A stretch of DNA of 64,000 nucleotides from Flavobacteriales bacterium. GTDB taxonomy: Bacteria > Bacteroidota > Bacteroidia > Flavobacteriales_D > Parvicellaceae. The stretch lies in the NCBI GenBank assembly GCA_029251405.1, contig JAQXDK010000052.1, positions 1-64,000 of the forward strand, written 5' to 3'. Below, piece after piece: positions 18,348 through 26,964 of the stretch. Position 1 is the first letter of the stretch, and every line of letters starts with the position of its first letter. The notes under the pieces are model-generated. The model was given only the letters and a program-made list of their open reading frames with translations, was not told the origin of the DNA and did not search any database. Position numbers and translations under genes: made by a program.

Positions 18348-19778
18348 TTAGTCCCAAAGTAAAGGCATCCCTAAATAAACCATTATTAATATTAAAATAA
18401 TTGAAAATAAATTTATAAGTAATCCTGCTTTTACCATGTCAGATACTTTTAACAATTTTGATCCAAACACTACTGCATTGGGTGGAGTAGCAACTGGTAA
18501 CATAAATGCGCATGAGGCAGCTAAAGTAGTCCCAACCATTAAAAGGTAGGGATTTATTTGTAATACATCAGCTATGGGAATCATGACGGGTAATAACATT
18601 GCTGTTGTAGCCATATTTGAAGTGATTTCTGTTAAGAAATTTACACCAGCAACAATAATTAGTATCACAAGGATGGAACTAGAAACAGTAACGAAAGATA
18701 GCTGTTCACCTATCCATGTATCAAGATGAGTAGTTTGAAATCCTTTAGCAATTGAAAGTCCTCCTCCAAAAAGTAATAATATTCCCCATGGTATATTGAT
18801 AGCATCTTTCCATTTCATCAAGGGTTTATTCTTGTCTTTTGAAGGGATGATAAATAGAATAATTGCACTGCAAATGGCTATCATGCTGTCATCAAAATAG
18901 GGAATAATTAAATTAATAGTACTTTTTCTAAATATCCAACATAGAATAGTTAATCCAAAAACCATTAATATTTTCTTTTCCTCATTGGATATCTTCCCCA
19001 TCTTATTTAGAATTTTTTTTATTTCTTGTTTCCCACCTGGAAATCCAGTTTTATTCAGTTTAAAAGCATATTTAGTAAGAAAAAACCAAATGAAAAGCAT
19101 TAAAATTATTGCAACAGGAAATCCTATTTTCATCCATTGAAAAAAAGAAATTTCAACATTAAAATTATCTTGTATAAATCCTGCGAAAATCAAGTTTGGA
19201 GGAGTGCCTATTAAGGTAGCTATTCCACCAGCTGAGGCACTGTATGCGACTCCTAACATTAATGCTTTACCGAATATTTTATTTTCATGCTCTTTTGTGT
19301 TTGGATGGTCGTTTAATTGACTAATTACAGAAAGTGCAATTGGAAGCATCATGACTGTAGTTGCAGTATTGGAGATCCACATGGATAAAAACCCAGTCGC
19401 CAACATGAAACCTAATATTATTTTGTCTGTACTTCCTCCAATTTTTAAAATAATATTAAGAGCAATTCTTTTATGTAAGTTCCATTTTTGGATAGCATTT
19501 GCAAGAATAAATCCACCAATAAATAGGAAAATATATTTATGTCCATAGTTAGCACCAGTTTCTTGAATATTTAAAATGTTATTCGATGGAAATAAAACAA
19601 TGGGAAGTAAAGCCGTAATAGCTATTGGAATTACTTCACTTATCCACCAAATAGCCATCCAACATATAACCCCCAAAAGCTTAAAACCTTCATTAGACAT
19701 TTCAGTAGGCGGATCAAGTATTAAAAAACACAGGTAGACTAGTGGACCTAAAATTTTAAAGATATTTCTAGAATTCAT
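18348..19778 (-). CDS. SLC13/DASS family sodium-coupled anion transporter
   Basis: This 476-residue inner-membrane transporter has about eleven helices and is likely to take up dicarboxylates or sulfate with sodium. Both duplicated family motifs are present: SNTATTVMMLPIA in the first half and TSNMATTAMLLPVMIP in the second, each with the SNT/SNM signature that builds the substrate and sodium sites. The phrase PPNLIFAGF is also typical. It is the last gene of a run starting at rsmA and its start lies immediately after the stop of the hydroxyacid dehydrogenase. Dicarboxylate versus sulfate specificity cannot be settled here. Confidence 0.92.
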   Translation of the reverse strand: MNSRNIFKILGPLVYLCFLILDPPTEMSNEGFKLLGVICWMAIWWISEVIPIAITALLPIVLFPSNNILNIQETGANYGHKYIFLFIGGFILANAIQKWNLHKRIALNIILKIGGSTDKIILGFMLATGFLSMWISNTATTVMMLPIALSVISQLNDHPNTKEHENKIFGKALMLGVAYSASAGGIATLIGTPPNLIFAGFIQDNFNVEISFFQWMKIGFPVAIILMLFIWFFLTKYAFKLNKTGFPGGKQEIKKILNKMGKISNEEKKILMVFGLTILCWIFRKSTINLIIPYFDDSMIAICSAIILFIIPSKDKNKPLMKWKDAINIPWGILLLFGGGLSIAKGFQTTHLDTWIGEQLSFVTVSSSILVILIIVAGVNFLTEITSNMATTAMLLPVMIPIADVLQINPYLLMVGTTLAASCAFMLPVATPPNAVVFGSKLLKVSDMVKAGLLINLFSIILILIMVYLGMPLLWD

Positions 19779-20720
19779 TTAAGATTTTAAAATAAATTTT
19801 TGTTTTATTTTATTAATAATTACTTCACCCATTTTTTTTTTGGATTCATATGTCCAACCCGCAATGTGAGGACTCAATATTACATTTTCAAAAGTTGTTA
19901 ATTCGTAAAAAAAATTATTATCAGTTTTTTCAATTCTAAAATCTCTAGTTTCAATTTCTAACACATCTAAACAAGCTCCAAGTATTTTTTTTGATTTTAA
20001 AGCTGCTACTAAATCTTTTAATACAACTGATTTTCCTCTTGCAGTATTGATTAGAAAGAAAGGGTTTTTAAATTTCTCTATGAATTTTTCATCAACCAAA
20101 CCAGTAGTTTCTTCACTTAACGGAGTATGAAGACTGACGAAGTTAGCTTCTTCAAAAATTTTATTTAACTCAACTTCTTCCACAATACTATTGCCAAACC
20201 CAGAAATATATTTATCGTAAGCGATTATCCTTATACCAAAGCCTGCAAGTCTTTGTGCGAATGCTTTCCCCATATATCCATAACCAATTATTCCCATGGT
20301 CTTGCCCATTAATTCAAATCCTCTGTTCTCTTCTCTTCTCCAAAGGCCATTTCTAACTTCTAAGTTTACTTTAGGAATATTATTTACTAAAGCTAATAGC
20401 ATTCCTAATGCGTGTTCGGCTAATGCATCGCAATTACCTTCTGGGCTCCTAAAAACTTCAATGTTGTTTTCTTTGCAATACTTTAAATCAATATTTTCTA
20501 GTCCCGATCCAGGTCTTCCAATAAATTTTAAATTTTTTGCAAGCTTTAAAACTTTTTTATCTAAAGAGAAACTGGACCTAATAATCAGTCCATCTAAAGT
20601 TGATGCATTTTTTTTAAAATCTTCAACTGACCAGTTTTTACCGTCTAGAATATCCCAATTCCAGTTTGCTAATGAGTCACTAATAACAGGATGAAAATCA
20701 TCTAATAAAACAACTCTCAT
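19779..20720 (-). CDS. D-isomer-specific 2-hydroxyacid dehydrogenase
   Basis: This 313-residue NAD-dependent dehydrogenase belongs to the D-3-phosphoglycerate dehydrogenase/lactate dehydrogenase family. It has the Rossmann motif GIIGYGYMGKAFAQRL and the catalytic triad: Arg in INTARGKSV, Glu in LEIETRDF, and His in SPHIAGWT. It lacks the C-terminal ACT domain of large SerA forms. It sits between mgtE (3 bases upstream) and the SLC13 transporter. Its substrate is not shown by sequence; 3-phosphoglycerate is one candidate, since no other serA is visible in the window. Confidence 0.9.
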   Translation of the reverse strand: MRVVLLDDFHPVISDSLANWNWDILDGKNWSVEDFKKNASTLDGLIIRSSFSLDKKVLKLAKNLKFIGRPGSGLENIDLKYCKENNIEVFRSPEGNCDALAEHALGMLLALVNNIPKVNLEVRNGLWRREENRGFELMGKTMGIIGYGYMGKAFAQRLAGFGIRIIAYDKYISGFGNSIVEEVELNKIFEEANFVSLHTPLSEETTGLVDEKFIEKFKNPFFLINTARGKSVVLKDLVAALKSKKILGACLDVLEIETRDFRIEKTDNNFFYELTTFENVILSPHIAGWTYESKKKMGEVIINKIKQKFILKS

Positions 20721-20723
20721 AGT

Positions 20724-22073
20724 TTAAAAGTAAAGGGCCATTCCAATGAGAAAATATATAAGTAGGCCAATTATATCGTTGGTGGTTGTAATAAATGGAC
20801 CTGTAGCCAATGCCGGATCAATTTTATATTTGTTTAAAATAAGAGGAACAAAAGTTCCAAAGAGTCCAGCGTAGGTGAAAACAGCTACTAATGAAACCCC
20901 GATAGTGAGAGCTAGCGCAAAATCACTTCTAGTTATCCAGCAAAAAATTAATGCAATAATAGCGCAGATAAAGCCATTGAATAAAGCAACTGTTAATTCT
21001 TTTAAAAGCCTTTTAAAAATGGATTCGTAATTTAAAGTATTGTTGGCTAGAGACTGAACTATAATTGCAGAAGACTGAACACCAACATTTCCCCCCATAG
21101 CTAAAATTAAGGGTATAAAAGATGCCATAACAGCATTTTCTCTAAGATGTTCTTCAAAAAAACCAATGACGTAAGCCCCTAATATTCCTCCAAGTAACCC
21201 AATTAATAGCCAAGGTAGCCTTGCCCTGCTAATCACAAATAAGGAATCGGAGGACTCTACTTTTTCTGAGATTCCACTAGCCATTTGGTAATCTTTCTCG
21301 GCTTCTTCTTTAATTACGTCTAATGCATCGTCAATTGTAATTCTCCCTAAAAGCTTCTTGTCTTCGCTTAGAACAGGAATAACTACTAAATCATATTTTT
21401 CCATTTTAGAAGCCACAGATTCAGCTTCTTCAATATCTAGAACAGAAATGGAATCTTTCCTGTAAATATCTTTTATTAATGTGTCGTCTTTTGCGTATAA
21501 AAATCTTTTAAGAGATAAAATACCTTTAAATTTTTTGGTGGAATCAACTACGTAAATGGTATAAATTTGATCTACGTTTTCTACTTGTTCTCGTAATTTA
21601 TTGAGAGCGTCTTTAACAGTCCAGTTCCAATTTGCTGCAACAAAATCGACATCCATAATACCTCCAGCGCTATTCTCGTCATAGTTCATTAACATCGATA
21701 TGTCAGAAGACTGGTCGTTGTCTTTTAAAACATTTAGAACTTGTTCTTGAACTTCTTCAGGTAAATCTTGGATAATATCTGTTGCATCATCAGCATCCAT
21801 TTTATTTACAGAGTCAGCTATTTCTTCGGAAGAGAATGAGGCAAGGAATTGATCTCTTGTATCTTCTTCAATTTCAACTAAAACTTCAGAAGCCAATTCT
21901 TCGTCTAGAAGACGGTACAAAAATTGTGCACCTTTAAGGTCTATTAATTCTAGAATTTCAGCAATATCTGCAGGGTGTAGCGGCAGAATAGCGTCTGCTA
22001 TAAATTTACTATCCTCTTTTTCAAGAGCAATTATTATTTGATCTATAAATTCTTTAGTTAGGTCAAATTGCAT
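20724..22073 (-). CDS. mgtE: magnesium transporter MgtE
   Basis: This 449-residue magnesium channel has the MgtE N-domain (about 1-130, with LHPADIAEILE), two CBS domains (about 135-260) that sense magnesium in the cytosol, a linker helix, and five transmembrane helices (about 285-449). Pore region motifs include AMGGNVGVQSS and ATGPFITTTNDIIGLLIYF. The length fits the family. It follows rsmA and precedes the hydroxyacid dehydrogenase by 3 bases, so it is probably in one transcript with them. Confidence 0.96.
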   Translation of the reverse strand: MQFDLTKEFIDQIIIALEKEDSKFIADAILPLHPADIAEILELIDLKGAQFLYRLLDEELASEVLVEIEEDTRDQFLASFSSEEIADSVNKMDADDATDIIQDLPEEVQEQVLNVLKDNDQSSDISMLMNYDENSAGGIMDVDFVAANWNWTVKDALNKLREQVENVDQIYTIYVVDSTKKFKGILSLKRFLYAKDDTLIKDIYRKDSISVLDIEEAESVASKMEKYDLVVIPVLSEDKKLLGRITIDDALDVIKEEAEKDYQMASGISEKVESSDSLFVISRARLPWLLIGLLGGILGAYVIGFFEEHLRENAVMASFIPLILAMGGNVGVQSSAIIVQSLANNTLNYESIFKRLLKELTVALFNGFICAIIALIFCWITRSDFALALTIGVSLVAVFTYAGLFGTFVPLILNKYKIDPALATGPFITTTNDIIGLLIYFLIGMALYF

Positions 22074-22130
22074 TAGAACTGGTATTGGTAATAATATTAG
22101 CTAAAATATGAATTATAAACTGGAATACCT

Positions 22131-22895
22131 TTACTTAATTTCGGATTCTAATAACTTCGTTATTTCAATAAAATTCTCAACTGATAATTGTTCAGGTCTT
22201 TTAGTGAGTAAAACATGATCAATTTTCAAGTCTCCGAGCATTGATTTTAAGGAATTTCTTGCCATCTTCCTCCTCTGATTAAAAATTGCTTTTACAACTC
22301 TAAAAAATAATTTCTCATCGCAGTCTAATTTAATTACATCATTTCTTTCAATTCTTATTACTCCAGATTTGACTTTAGGTGGAGGATTAAAAGCATCTTC
22401 ATTAACTGTAAATAAATAATCAACATTATAAAATGCTTGTATTAATACTGATAGAATACCATATTTTTTAGTTCCAGTAGATGAGCATATTCTTTCTGCT
22501 ACTTCTTTTTGAAACATTCCTACCATTTGATCTATGATGTCCCTATTCTCATAAATTTTAAACATAATTTGAGACGAAATATTATATGGGAAATTTCCAG
22601 TAACGGAAAAATTACCATTAAAAATACTCTTCCATTCAATTTTTAATATGTCTTGGTTATGTACGGTAAGTTTAGGAAAATTTTCATTTAAATAAATAGT
22701 AGATTCTTTATCCAACTCGTAGGCAATAAGATTGATACTCTCGCCCATTAAAAACTGAGTTAGTGCACCAGTTCCAGGACCAATTTCTAATAAATTGACT
22801 TTGTTTTCAATTTTTATAGCCTCAGCTATTCTTTGGCTTACAGTATTATCCAATAAGAAATGTTGTCCTAAGTATTTTTTTGGTTTTACATTCAT
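22131..22895 (-). CDS. rsmA: 16S rRNA (adenine1518/1519-N6) dimethyltransferase
   Basis: RsmA (KsgA) dimethylates two adjacent adenosines in the 3' helix of 16S rRNA late in 30S assembly. The 254-residue chain has the family start KPKKYLGQHFLLDN, the SAM-binding LLEIGPGTGALTQFL, and the catalytic GNFPYNISSQIMF. It heads a minus-strand run of four genes and diverges from rbfA, another 30S assembly factor. A TAACTTTG -7 element lies 60 bases before the ATG. Confidence 0.97.
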   Translation of the reverse strand: MNVKPKKYLGQHFLLDNTVSQRIAEAIKIENKVNLLEIGPGTGALTQFLMGESINLIAYELDKESTIYLNENFPKLTVHNQDILKIEWKSIFNGNFSVTGNFPYNISSQIMFKIYENRDIIDQMVGMFQKEVAERICSSTGTKKYGILSVLIQAFYNVDYLFTVNEDAFNPPPKVKSGVIRIERNDVIKLDCDEKLFFRVVKAIFNQRRKMARNSLKSMLGDLKIDHVLLTKRPEQLSVENFIEITKLLESEIK

Positions 22896-22955
22896 TATCT
22901 AAAAGTCCTTTTCTTAGTTTGGGATTCATTAATTAAACCCTTGTTTTATTCAACT

Positions 22956-22963
22956 CAAAGTTA
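22956..22963 (-). promoter_or_regulatory. -7 promoter element of rsmA
   Basis: Read on the minus strand this is TAACTTTG, an exact TAnnTTTG match, about 60 bases before the rsmA start. No clear -33 partner was seen. Confidence 0.5.
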
Positions 22964-23035
22964 ACATACTTAGCTGACATTTAAGTATCTTCTAATCAAT
23001 ATACAATAGGATTGTGTTAAACTGCTGTGTTTTTC

Positions 23036-23043
23036 TAAATTTG
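23036..23043 (+). promoter_or_regulatory. -7 promoter element of rbfA, almost touching the ATG
   Basis: TAAATTTG is an exact TAnnTTTG match whose last base is only 8 bases before the rbfA ATG, with a weak TTGT at 23012 as a possible -33. If real, the transcript has a leader of a few bases or none. Confidence 0.55.
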
Positions 23044-23051
23044 CAATCTGT

Positions 23052-23384
23052 ATGAGTGTAAGACAAGAAAAAATTGCAAGTGTTATTAAGAAAGAATTAG
23101 GTAAATATCTACAACAAAATGCTGTTGTTGTTGCCAAAGGTGCTATGGTTACCGTTACTGTAGTAAGGATGAGTCCCGATTTATCAATTGCGAAAGTTTA
23201 CATTAGTATTTTTGGAGGTAAAAATAACAACGAGTCATTTGATAATATAGTAAATCAATCTAAATTAATAAGACACGAGATTAGTAAGATTGTAAGAAAT
23301 CAATTAAGGAAAATGCCAGAATTACATTTTTACAGAGACGATTCATTTGACTATGCACAAGAAATTGATAAACTCCTTCAATGA
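23052..23384 (+). CDS. rbfA: 30S ribosome-binding factor A
   Basis: RbfA binds immature 30S subunits and helps mature the 5' end of 16S rRNA. The protein is 110 residues, normal for the family, with the N-terminus MSVRQEKIASVIKKELGKYLQ, the KH-like beta strand MVTVTVVRMSPDLSIAKVYISIFG, and the C-terminal LRKMPELHFYRDDSFDYA. The ATG is just downstream of a promoter element. Its stop overlaps the methyltransferase start by 4 bases, beginning a four-gene plus-strand operon. Confidence 0.95.
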   Translation: MSVRQEKIASVIKKELGKYLQQNAVVVAKGAMVTVTVVRMSPDLSIAKVYISIFGGKNNNESFDNIVNQSKLIRHEISKIVRNQLRKMPELHFYRDDSFDYAQEIDKLLQ

Positions 23385-24148
23385 AAAAGCTTTACAAATT
23401 TTTATTAAATACTTTACCAAGACCATTATTAATTAGGCTTAGTTATATTTTTAAATTATTTGCTCCCCTTGCGTATTATGGATCTAAAGTTCATTGTCCG
23501 GTCTGTGAAAAAGATTTTAGAAAATTTCTTTCTTATGGATCAGCTACAGCACACAGAGAAAACGTATTGTGTCCTTTTGATTTAACACTTGAAAGACACC
23601 GGCTAATGTGGCTTTATTTAAAAAAGAGTAATTTTTTCACCAATTCTGAACAAAAAGTTTTACATATTGCTCCGGAACAATGTTTTTATCCAATTTTTAA
23701 AAAACAGAAAAATTTGGACTATTTAACTGCAGATATGGAATCTCCCATTGCGGATATACATTTTGATCTGCACGAAATCCCACTAAAAGAAAATACTTTT
23801 GATGTTATTTTCTGCAATCATGTTTTGGAACATGTAAATGATGACCATCAATGCATGAAAGAATTATATAGAGTCATGAAAAAAGGAGGATGGGGTATTT
23901 TTCAAGTCCCAATTGATTATAACAATAAAAACACTTATGAAGATGCTTCAATAACAGATCCTAAAGAAAGAGAAATCCACTTTTGGCAGAAAGACCACGT
24001 TAGACTTTACGGCTTAGATTATCCGGAAAGACTCAAAAAAGCAGGCTTTAAAATCACAGTCTTTAACCCTAAAGATTCTTTAAAGGAATACGATTATGAA
24101 AAACTGAGACTAAATCCTTCTGAACTTATTTACATAGTATCTAAATAA
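23381..24148 (+). CDS. class I SAM-dependent methyltransferase with N-terminal Cys motif
   Basis: This 255-residue protein has a Rossmann methyltransferase domain (about 90-215), with VIFCNHVLEHVNDDHQCMKELYRVMKKGGWG, broadly the methyltransferase type 11 fold. Before it is a CPVC motif (C39, C42) and a second site reduced to CPFD (C64). In relatives as I recall them, this is a second CxxC that completes a zinc knuckle. The first hydrophobic segment (about 1-35) may contact the membrane. The substrate is unknown. It overlaps rbfA by 4 bases and tsaE by 1 base, so it is in the same operon. Confidence 0.82.
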   Translation: MKKLYKFLLNTLPRPLLIRLSYIFKLFAPLAYYGSKVHCPVCEKDFRKFLSYGSATAHRENVLCPFDLTLERHRLMWLYLKKSNFFTNSEQKVLHIAPEQCFYPIFKKQKNLDYLTADMESPIADIHFDLHEIPLKENTFDVIFCNHVLEHVNDDHQCMKELYRVMKKGGWGIFQVPIDYNNKNTYEDASITDPKEREIHFWQKDHVRLYGLDYPERLKKAGFKITVFNPKDSLKEYDYEKLRLNPSELIYIVSK

Positions 24149-24567
24149 TGTCTTCATATTCTTTTGTTGTAAATAATATTTCTGATCTTGATCAGGTTGC
24201 TCATAAAATCCTGCAAATGAGTAAAACAAATAAAATATTTCTATTTGAAGGAGAAATGGGAAGTGGAAAAACTACTTTAATAAAAAAAATTGTAGCGTTA
24301 TTAGGAGTATCTGAATCCAACTCTCCAACTTTCAGTATCATAAACACCTATTTAGGTAGCAATAACCAAACAATATATCATGTTGATTGTTACAGGATTG
24401 AAAATGAAAGTGAAGTTGAAAATATTGGTTTATTAGAGATCTTAAATGAGCAAAATCTTTGTTTTGTAGAGTGGCCAAAAAAAATCCATAACTTTTTACC
24501 TGATAATTGCGTAAGTGTTATTATAAATTTAAAAGAAGACATACGTAAAATATTAATTCAGTCATGA
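24148..24567 (+). CDS. tsaE: tRNA threonylcarbamoyladenosine biosynthesis ATPase TsaE
   Basis: TsaE works with TsaB and TsaD to make threonylcarbamoyladenosine at position 37 of ANN-decoding tRNAs. The 139-residue protein has the Walker A GEMGSGKTT (K41), the SPTFSIINTY switch region, VDCYRIEN and FVEWPKKI, all expected in TsaE. It starts on the last base of the methyltransferase stop and overlaps the alanine dehydrogenase start by 4 bases. Confidence 0.95.
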   Translation: MSSYSFVVNNISDLDQVAHKILQMSKTNKIFLFEGEMGSGKTTLIKKIVALLGVSESNSPTFSIINTYLGSNNQTIYHVDCYRIENESEVENIGLLEILNEQNLCFVEWPKKIHNFLPDNCVSVIINLKEDIRKILIQS

Positions 24568-25784
24568 GTTTATCAAAAGACGCATTAAAGTCCTTGGCCC
24601 TTCAGGCATCACTTTCTCCACAGGAAGAAATGCTGGAAACAACAGTTAAAAATAAAAACCTATTTATTGGAATTCCTAAAGAAACAGAATTGCAGGAACA
24701 AAGAGTAGCTTTGGTTCCAGAATCTGTTGGTTTCTTAGTGGCTAATGGTCACAGAGTTGTCGTGGAATCAGGCGCTGGAGAAAGAGCTAATTTTTCAGAT
24801 TCAGACTACAGTGAATCAGGTGCAGAAATTTTATATAATTCTAAAGAAGTTTATCAAGCTGACATAATTCTAAAAGTGAGCCCTCCAAACGAAGAAGAAA
24901 TTTCTTTAATGAAATACAAGCAAATATTGTTTTCTGCTTTACAATTTACTGTTCAACCTAAGAATACTTTAGAAAAATTAATAGCTAAAAAAATTACAGC
25001 CATTGCTTGGGACTATATAGAAGATGAAAATGGTTCATTTCCTGTTATAAGGTCTATGGGAGAAATTGCAGGTACTACTTCCTTTTTAATTGCAGCTGAA
25101 TTAATGAGTAATGCAAATAATGGGAAGGGACTGATGTTAGGTGGTGTTGCCGGTATATCTCCACCAGAATTAGTTATTATAGGAGCTGGAACAGTTGGAC
25201 AATTTGCAGCTAATGCTGCTTTAGCATTAGGAGTCTCTGTAAAAGTTTTTGATAATTCTTTATATAAGTTAAGAAGATTGCAAAATGAAATAGGTAGAAA
25301 GGTTTCAACATCTGTTATACAACCAAAAGTTTTGGAAAAAGCTTTAAGAAGATGTGATGTTGCAATTGGTGCCATTAGTGCTCCAAATGGAAGGACTCCT
25401 TGTATCGTTAATGAAGACATGGTTAAGAAAATGAAAGCAGGAGCAGTAATTGTTGACGTAAGCATTGATAAAGGTGGATGTTTTGAGACCTCAAAAATTA
25501 CAACTCATCAAAATCCAACTTTTTTAAAACACGATGTAATTCATTATGGTGTTCCTAATATAGGTTCTAGAGTTTCTCGTACTGCAAGCTACAGCCTCAG
25601 TAATATATTTTCACCACTTTTAATTCAGATTGCTGATTCCGGAGGTTGTGAAAAACTTATTCAAAAATCTATAGGGTTTAGACACGGTGTTTACATTTAC
25701 AACGGAACTCTTACGTCATCTATTTTGGGAGAGGCTTTTGAATTACCTTATAAAGATTTGGATTTATTAATATCTGCTCTTTAA
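24564..25784 (+). CDS. ald: alanine dehydrogenase
   Basis: This enzyme interconverts L-alanine and pyruvate plus ammonia using NAD. The 406-residue chain has the alanine dehydrogenase/PNT N-terminus FIGIPKETELQEQRVALVPESV, the Rossmann LVIIGAGTVGQFAANAALALG, and the GAVIVDVSIDKGGCFETS region. About 30 residues precede the usual start, and this extension is typical of Bacteroidota members. The C-terminal half keeps VPNIGSRVSRTASYSLSN. It is the last gene of the rbfA operon and ends 8 bases from the convergent pdhB. Confidence 0.93.
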   Translation: MSLSKDALKSLALQASLSPQEEMLETTVKNKNLFIGIPKETELQEQRVALVPESVGFLVANGHRVVVESGAGERANFSDSDYSESGAEILYNSKEVYQADIILKVSPPNEEEISLMKYKQILFSALQFTVQPKNTLEKLIAKKITAIAWDYIEDENGSFPVIRSMGEIAGTTSFLIAAELMSNANNGKGLMLGGVAGISPPELVIIGAGTVGQFAANAALALGVSVKVFDNSLYKLRRLQNEIGRKVSTSVIQPKVLEKALRRCDVAIGAISAPNGRTPCIVNEDMVKKMKAGAVIVDVSIDKGGCFETSKITTHQNPTFLKHDVIHYGVPNIGSRVSRTASYSLSNIFSPLLIQIADSGGCEKLIQKSIGFRHGVYIYNGTLTSSILGEAFELPYKDLDLLISAL

Positions 25785-25792
25785 TAGGATTG

Positions 25793-26773
25793 TTATCTTA
25801 CGTAAAGACTAGATTTTACAGCATCAATAATTCTTTTAACACTTGGCAGTGCTTCTTCAATTAAAACTTTAGAAAACGCAAATGGAGTGTCTGCTTGCAT
25901 AACTCTCATAACGGGAGCATCTAAATAATCAAAAGCATATCTTTGAAGATGGAATGCAATCTCTCCAGAAATTGATGCCAATGGCCAACTTTCCTCAACT
26001 ACAACACATCTATTTGTTTTTTTAATTGACTCTACTAGGCAATCATAATCTATTGGTCTAACAGATCTTAGATCGATTACTTCACAAGAAACACCTTCTT
26101 TTTCTAAAACATCAACTGCTTCTTGAACCACTTTAAGAATTTTCCCGAAAGAAACTATAGTTATATGGTCTCCCTTCTTTTTAACTTCAGCTTTTCCTAT
26201 GGGAATCAAGTATTCACCTTCTGGTATTTCGCCCTTGTCACCGTACATTTTTTCAGATTCCATTATTAAAACAGGATCATTATCTCTGATTGCAGATTTT
26301 AAAAGTCCTTTGGCGTCATATGGGTTAGAAGGAGTTACAACTTTTAATCCTGGTACATGAGCATAAAATGATTCAAAACTTTGAGAGTGTGTAGCAGCTA
26401 ATTGACCTGCAGGACCATTTCCTCCTCTAAAGACGATAGGACAAGAATATTGTCCTCCACTCATTTGAAGCATTTTTGCTGCACTATTGATAATTTGATC
26501 TGAGGCTAATAAAGCGAAATTCCAGGTCATAAATTCAACAATAGGTCTTAAACCATTCATTGCTGCACCAACAGCAATACCTGCAAAACCAAGTTCCGCA
26601 ATAGGGGTATCTATCACTCTTTTGGGACCAAATTCATCCAGCATTCCTTGAGATACTTTGTAAGCACCATTATATTCTGCAACCTCTTCTCCCATAAGAA
26701 AGACCGTTTCGTCTTTTCTCATTTCTTCAACCATTGCTTCTCTTAGAGCTTCTCTATATTGAACCGTTCTCAT
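25793..26773 (-). CDS. pdhB: pyruvate dehydrogenase E1 component, beta subunit
   Basis: PdhB is half of the thiamine-dependent E1 of the pyruvate dehydrogenase complex. The 326-residue chain starts MRTVQYREALREAM, contains MGEEVAEYNGAYKVSQGM, ATHSQSFESFYAHVPGLKVV, and EVIDLRSVRPID. The E1 alpha, E2 and E3 genes are not in the window, so beta is encoded apart from its partners. That arrangement is familiar in Flavobacteriales. A TACTTTTG -7 element precedes it by 15 bases. Confidence 0.95.
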   Translation of the reverse strand: MRTVQYREALREAMVEEMRKDETVFLMGEEVAEYNGAYKVSQGMLDEFGPKRVIDTPIAELGFAGIAVGAAMNGLRPIVEFMTWNFALLASDQIINSAAKMLQMSGGQYSCPIVFRGGNGPAGQLAATHSQSFESFYAHVPGLKVVTPSNPYDAKGLLKSAIRDNDPVLIMESEKMYGDKGEIPEGEYLIPIGKAEVKKKGDHITIVSFGKILKVVQEAVDVLEKEGVSCEVIDLRSVRPIDYDCLVESIKKTNRCVVVEESWPLASISGEIAFHLQRYAFDYLDAPVMRVMQADTPFAFSKVLIEEALPSVKRIIDAVKSSLYVR

Positions 26774-26787
26774 AGTTTAAATTTCGC

Positions 26788-26795
26788 CAAAAGTA
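26788..26795 (-). promoter_or_regulatory. -7 promoter element of pdhB
   Basis: Read on the minus strand this is TACTTTTG, an exact TAnnTTTG match, 14 bases before the ATG at 26773. Confidence 0.55.
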
Positions 26796-26871
26796 AATCA
26801 TAAAATGAGAATTTTTAAATATTTAAAGGGTTTTTTCTAAAAATGGTACTAAAAAAATAAAATTGTTAAAC

Positions 26872-26895
26872 TTTTATTATGCATGCATAATAAAA
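26872..26895. promoter_or_regulatory. perfect 24-bp palindrome between pdhB and etfB
   Basis: The half-site TTTTATTATGCA is followed directly by its exact reverse complement, with no loop. The core is ATGCAT. It lies in the 191-base divergent region, about 77 bases upstream of the pdhB -7 element and about 36 bases upstream of the etfB -7 element. No gene ends here, so a terminator is unlikely. A binding site for a dimeric regulator is the best guess. Confidence 0.6.
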
Positions 26896-26930
26896 TGAAA
26901 TTAATTTAGAGTCAATTACAAAGAAATACA

Positions 26931-26938
26931 TAACTTTG
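26931..26938 (+). promoter_or_regulatory. -7 promoter element of etfBA
   Basis: TAACTTTG is an exact TAnnTTTG match, 26 bases before the etfB ATG. No -33 TTTG was seen at the expected distance, so activation by a factor bound upstream is conceivable. Confidence 0.55.
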
Positions 26939-26964
26939 AAAGGTAAATAAAAATTGTTTTTTTT

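Noticed and set aside
20296-20694. A 132-codon open frame on the plus strand
   Set aside because: It is antisense to the 2-hydroxyacid dehydrogenase, which has clear family motifs; the antisense peptide has none.
25013-25465. A 150-codon open frame on the minus strand
   Set aside because: It is antisense to alanine dehydrogenase and shows no domain or start context.
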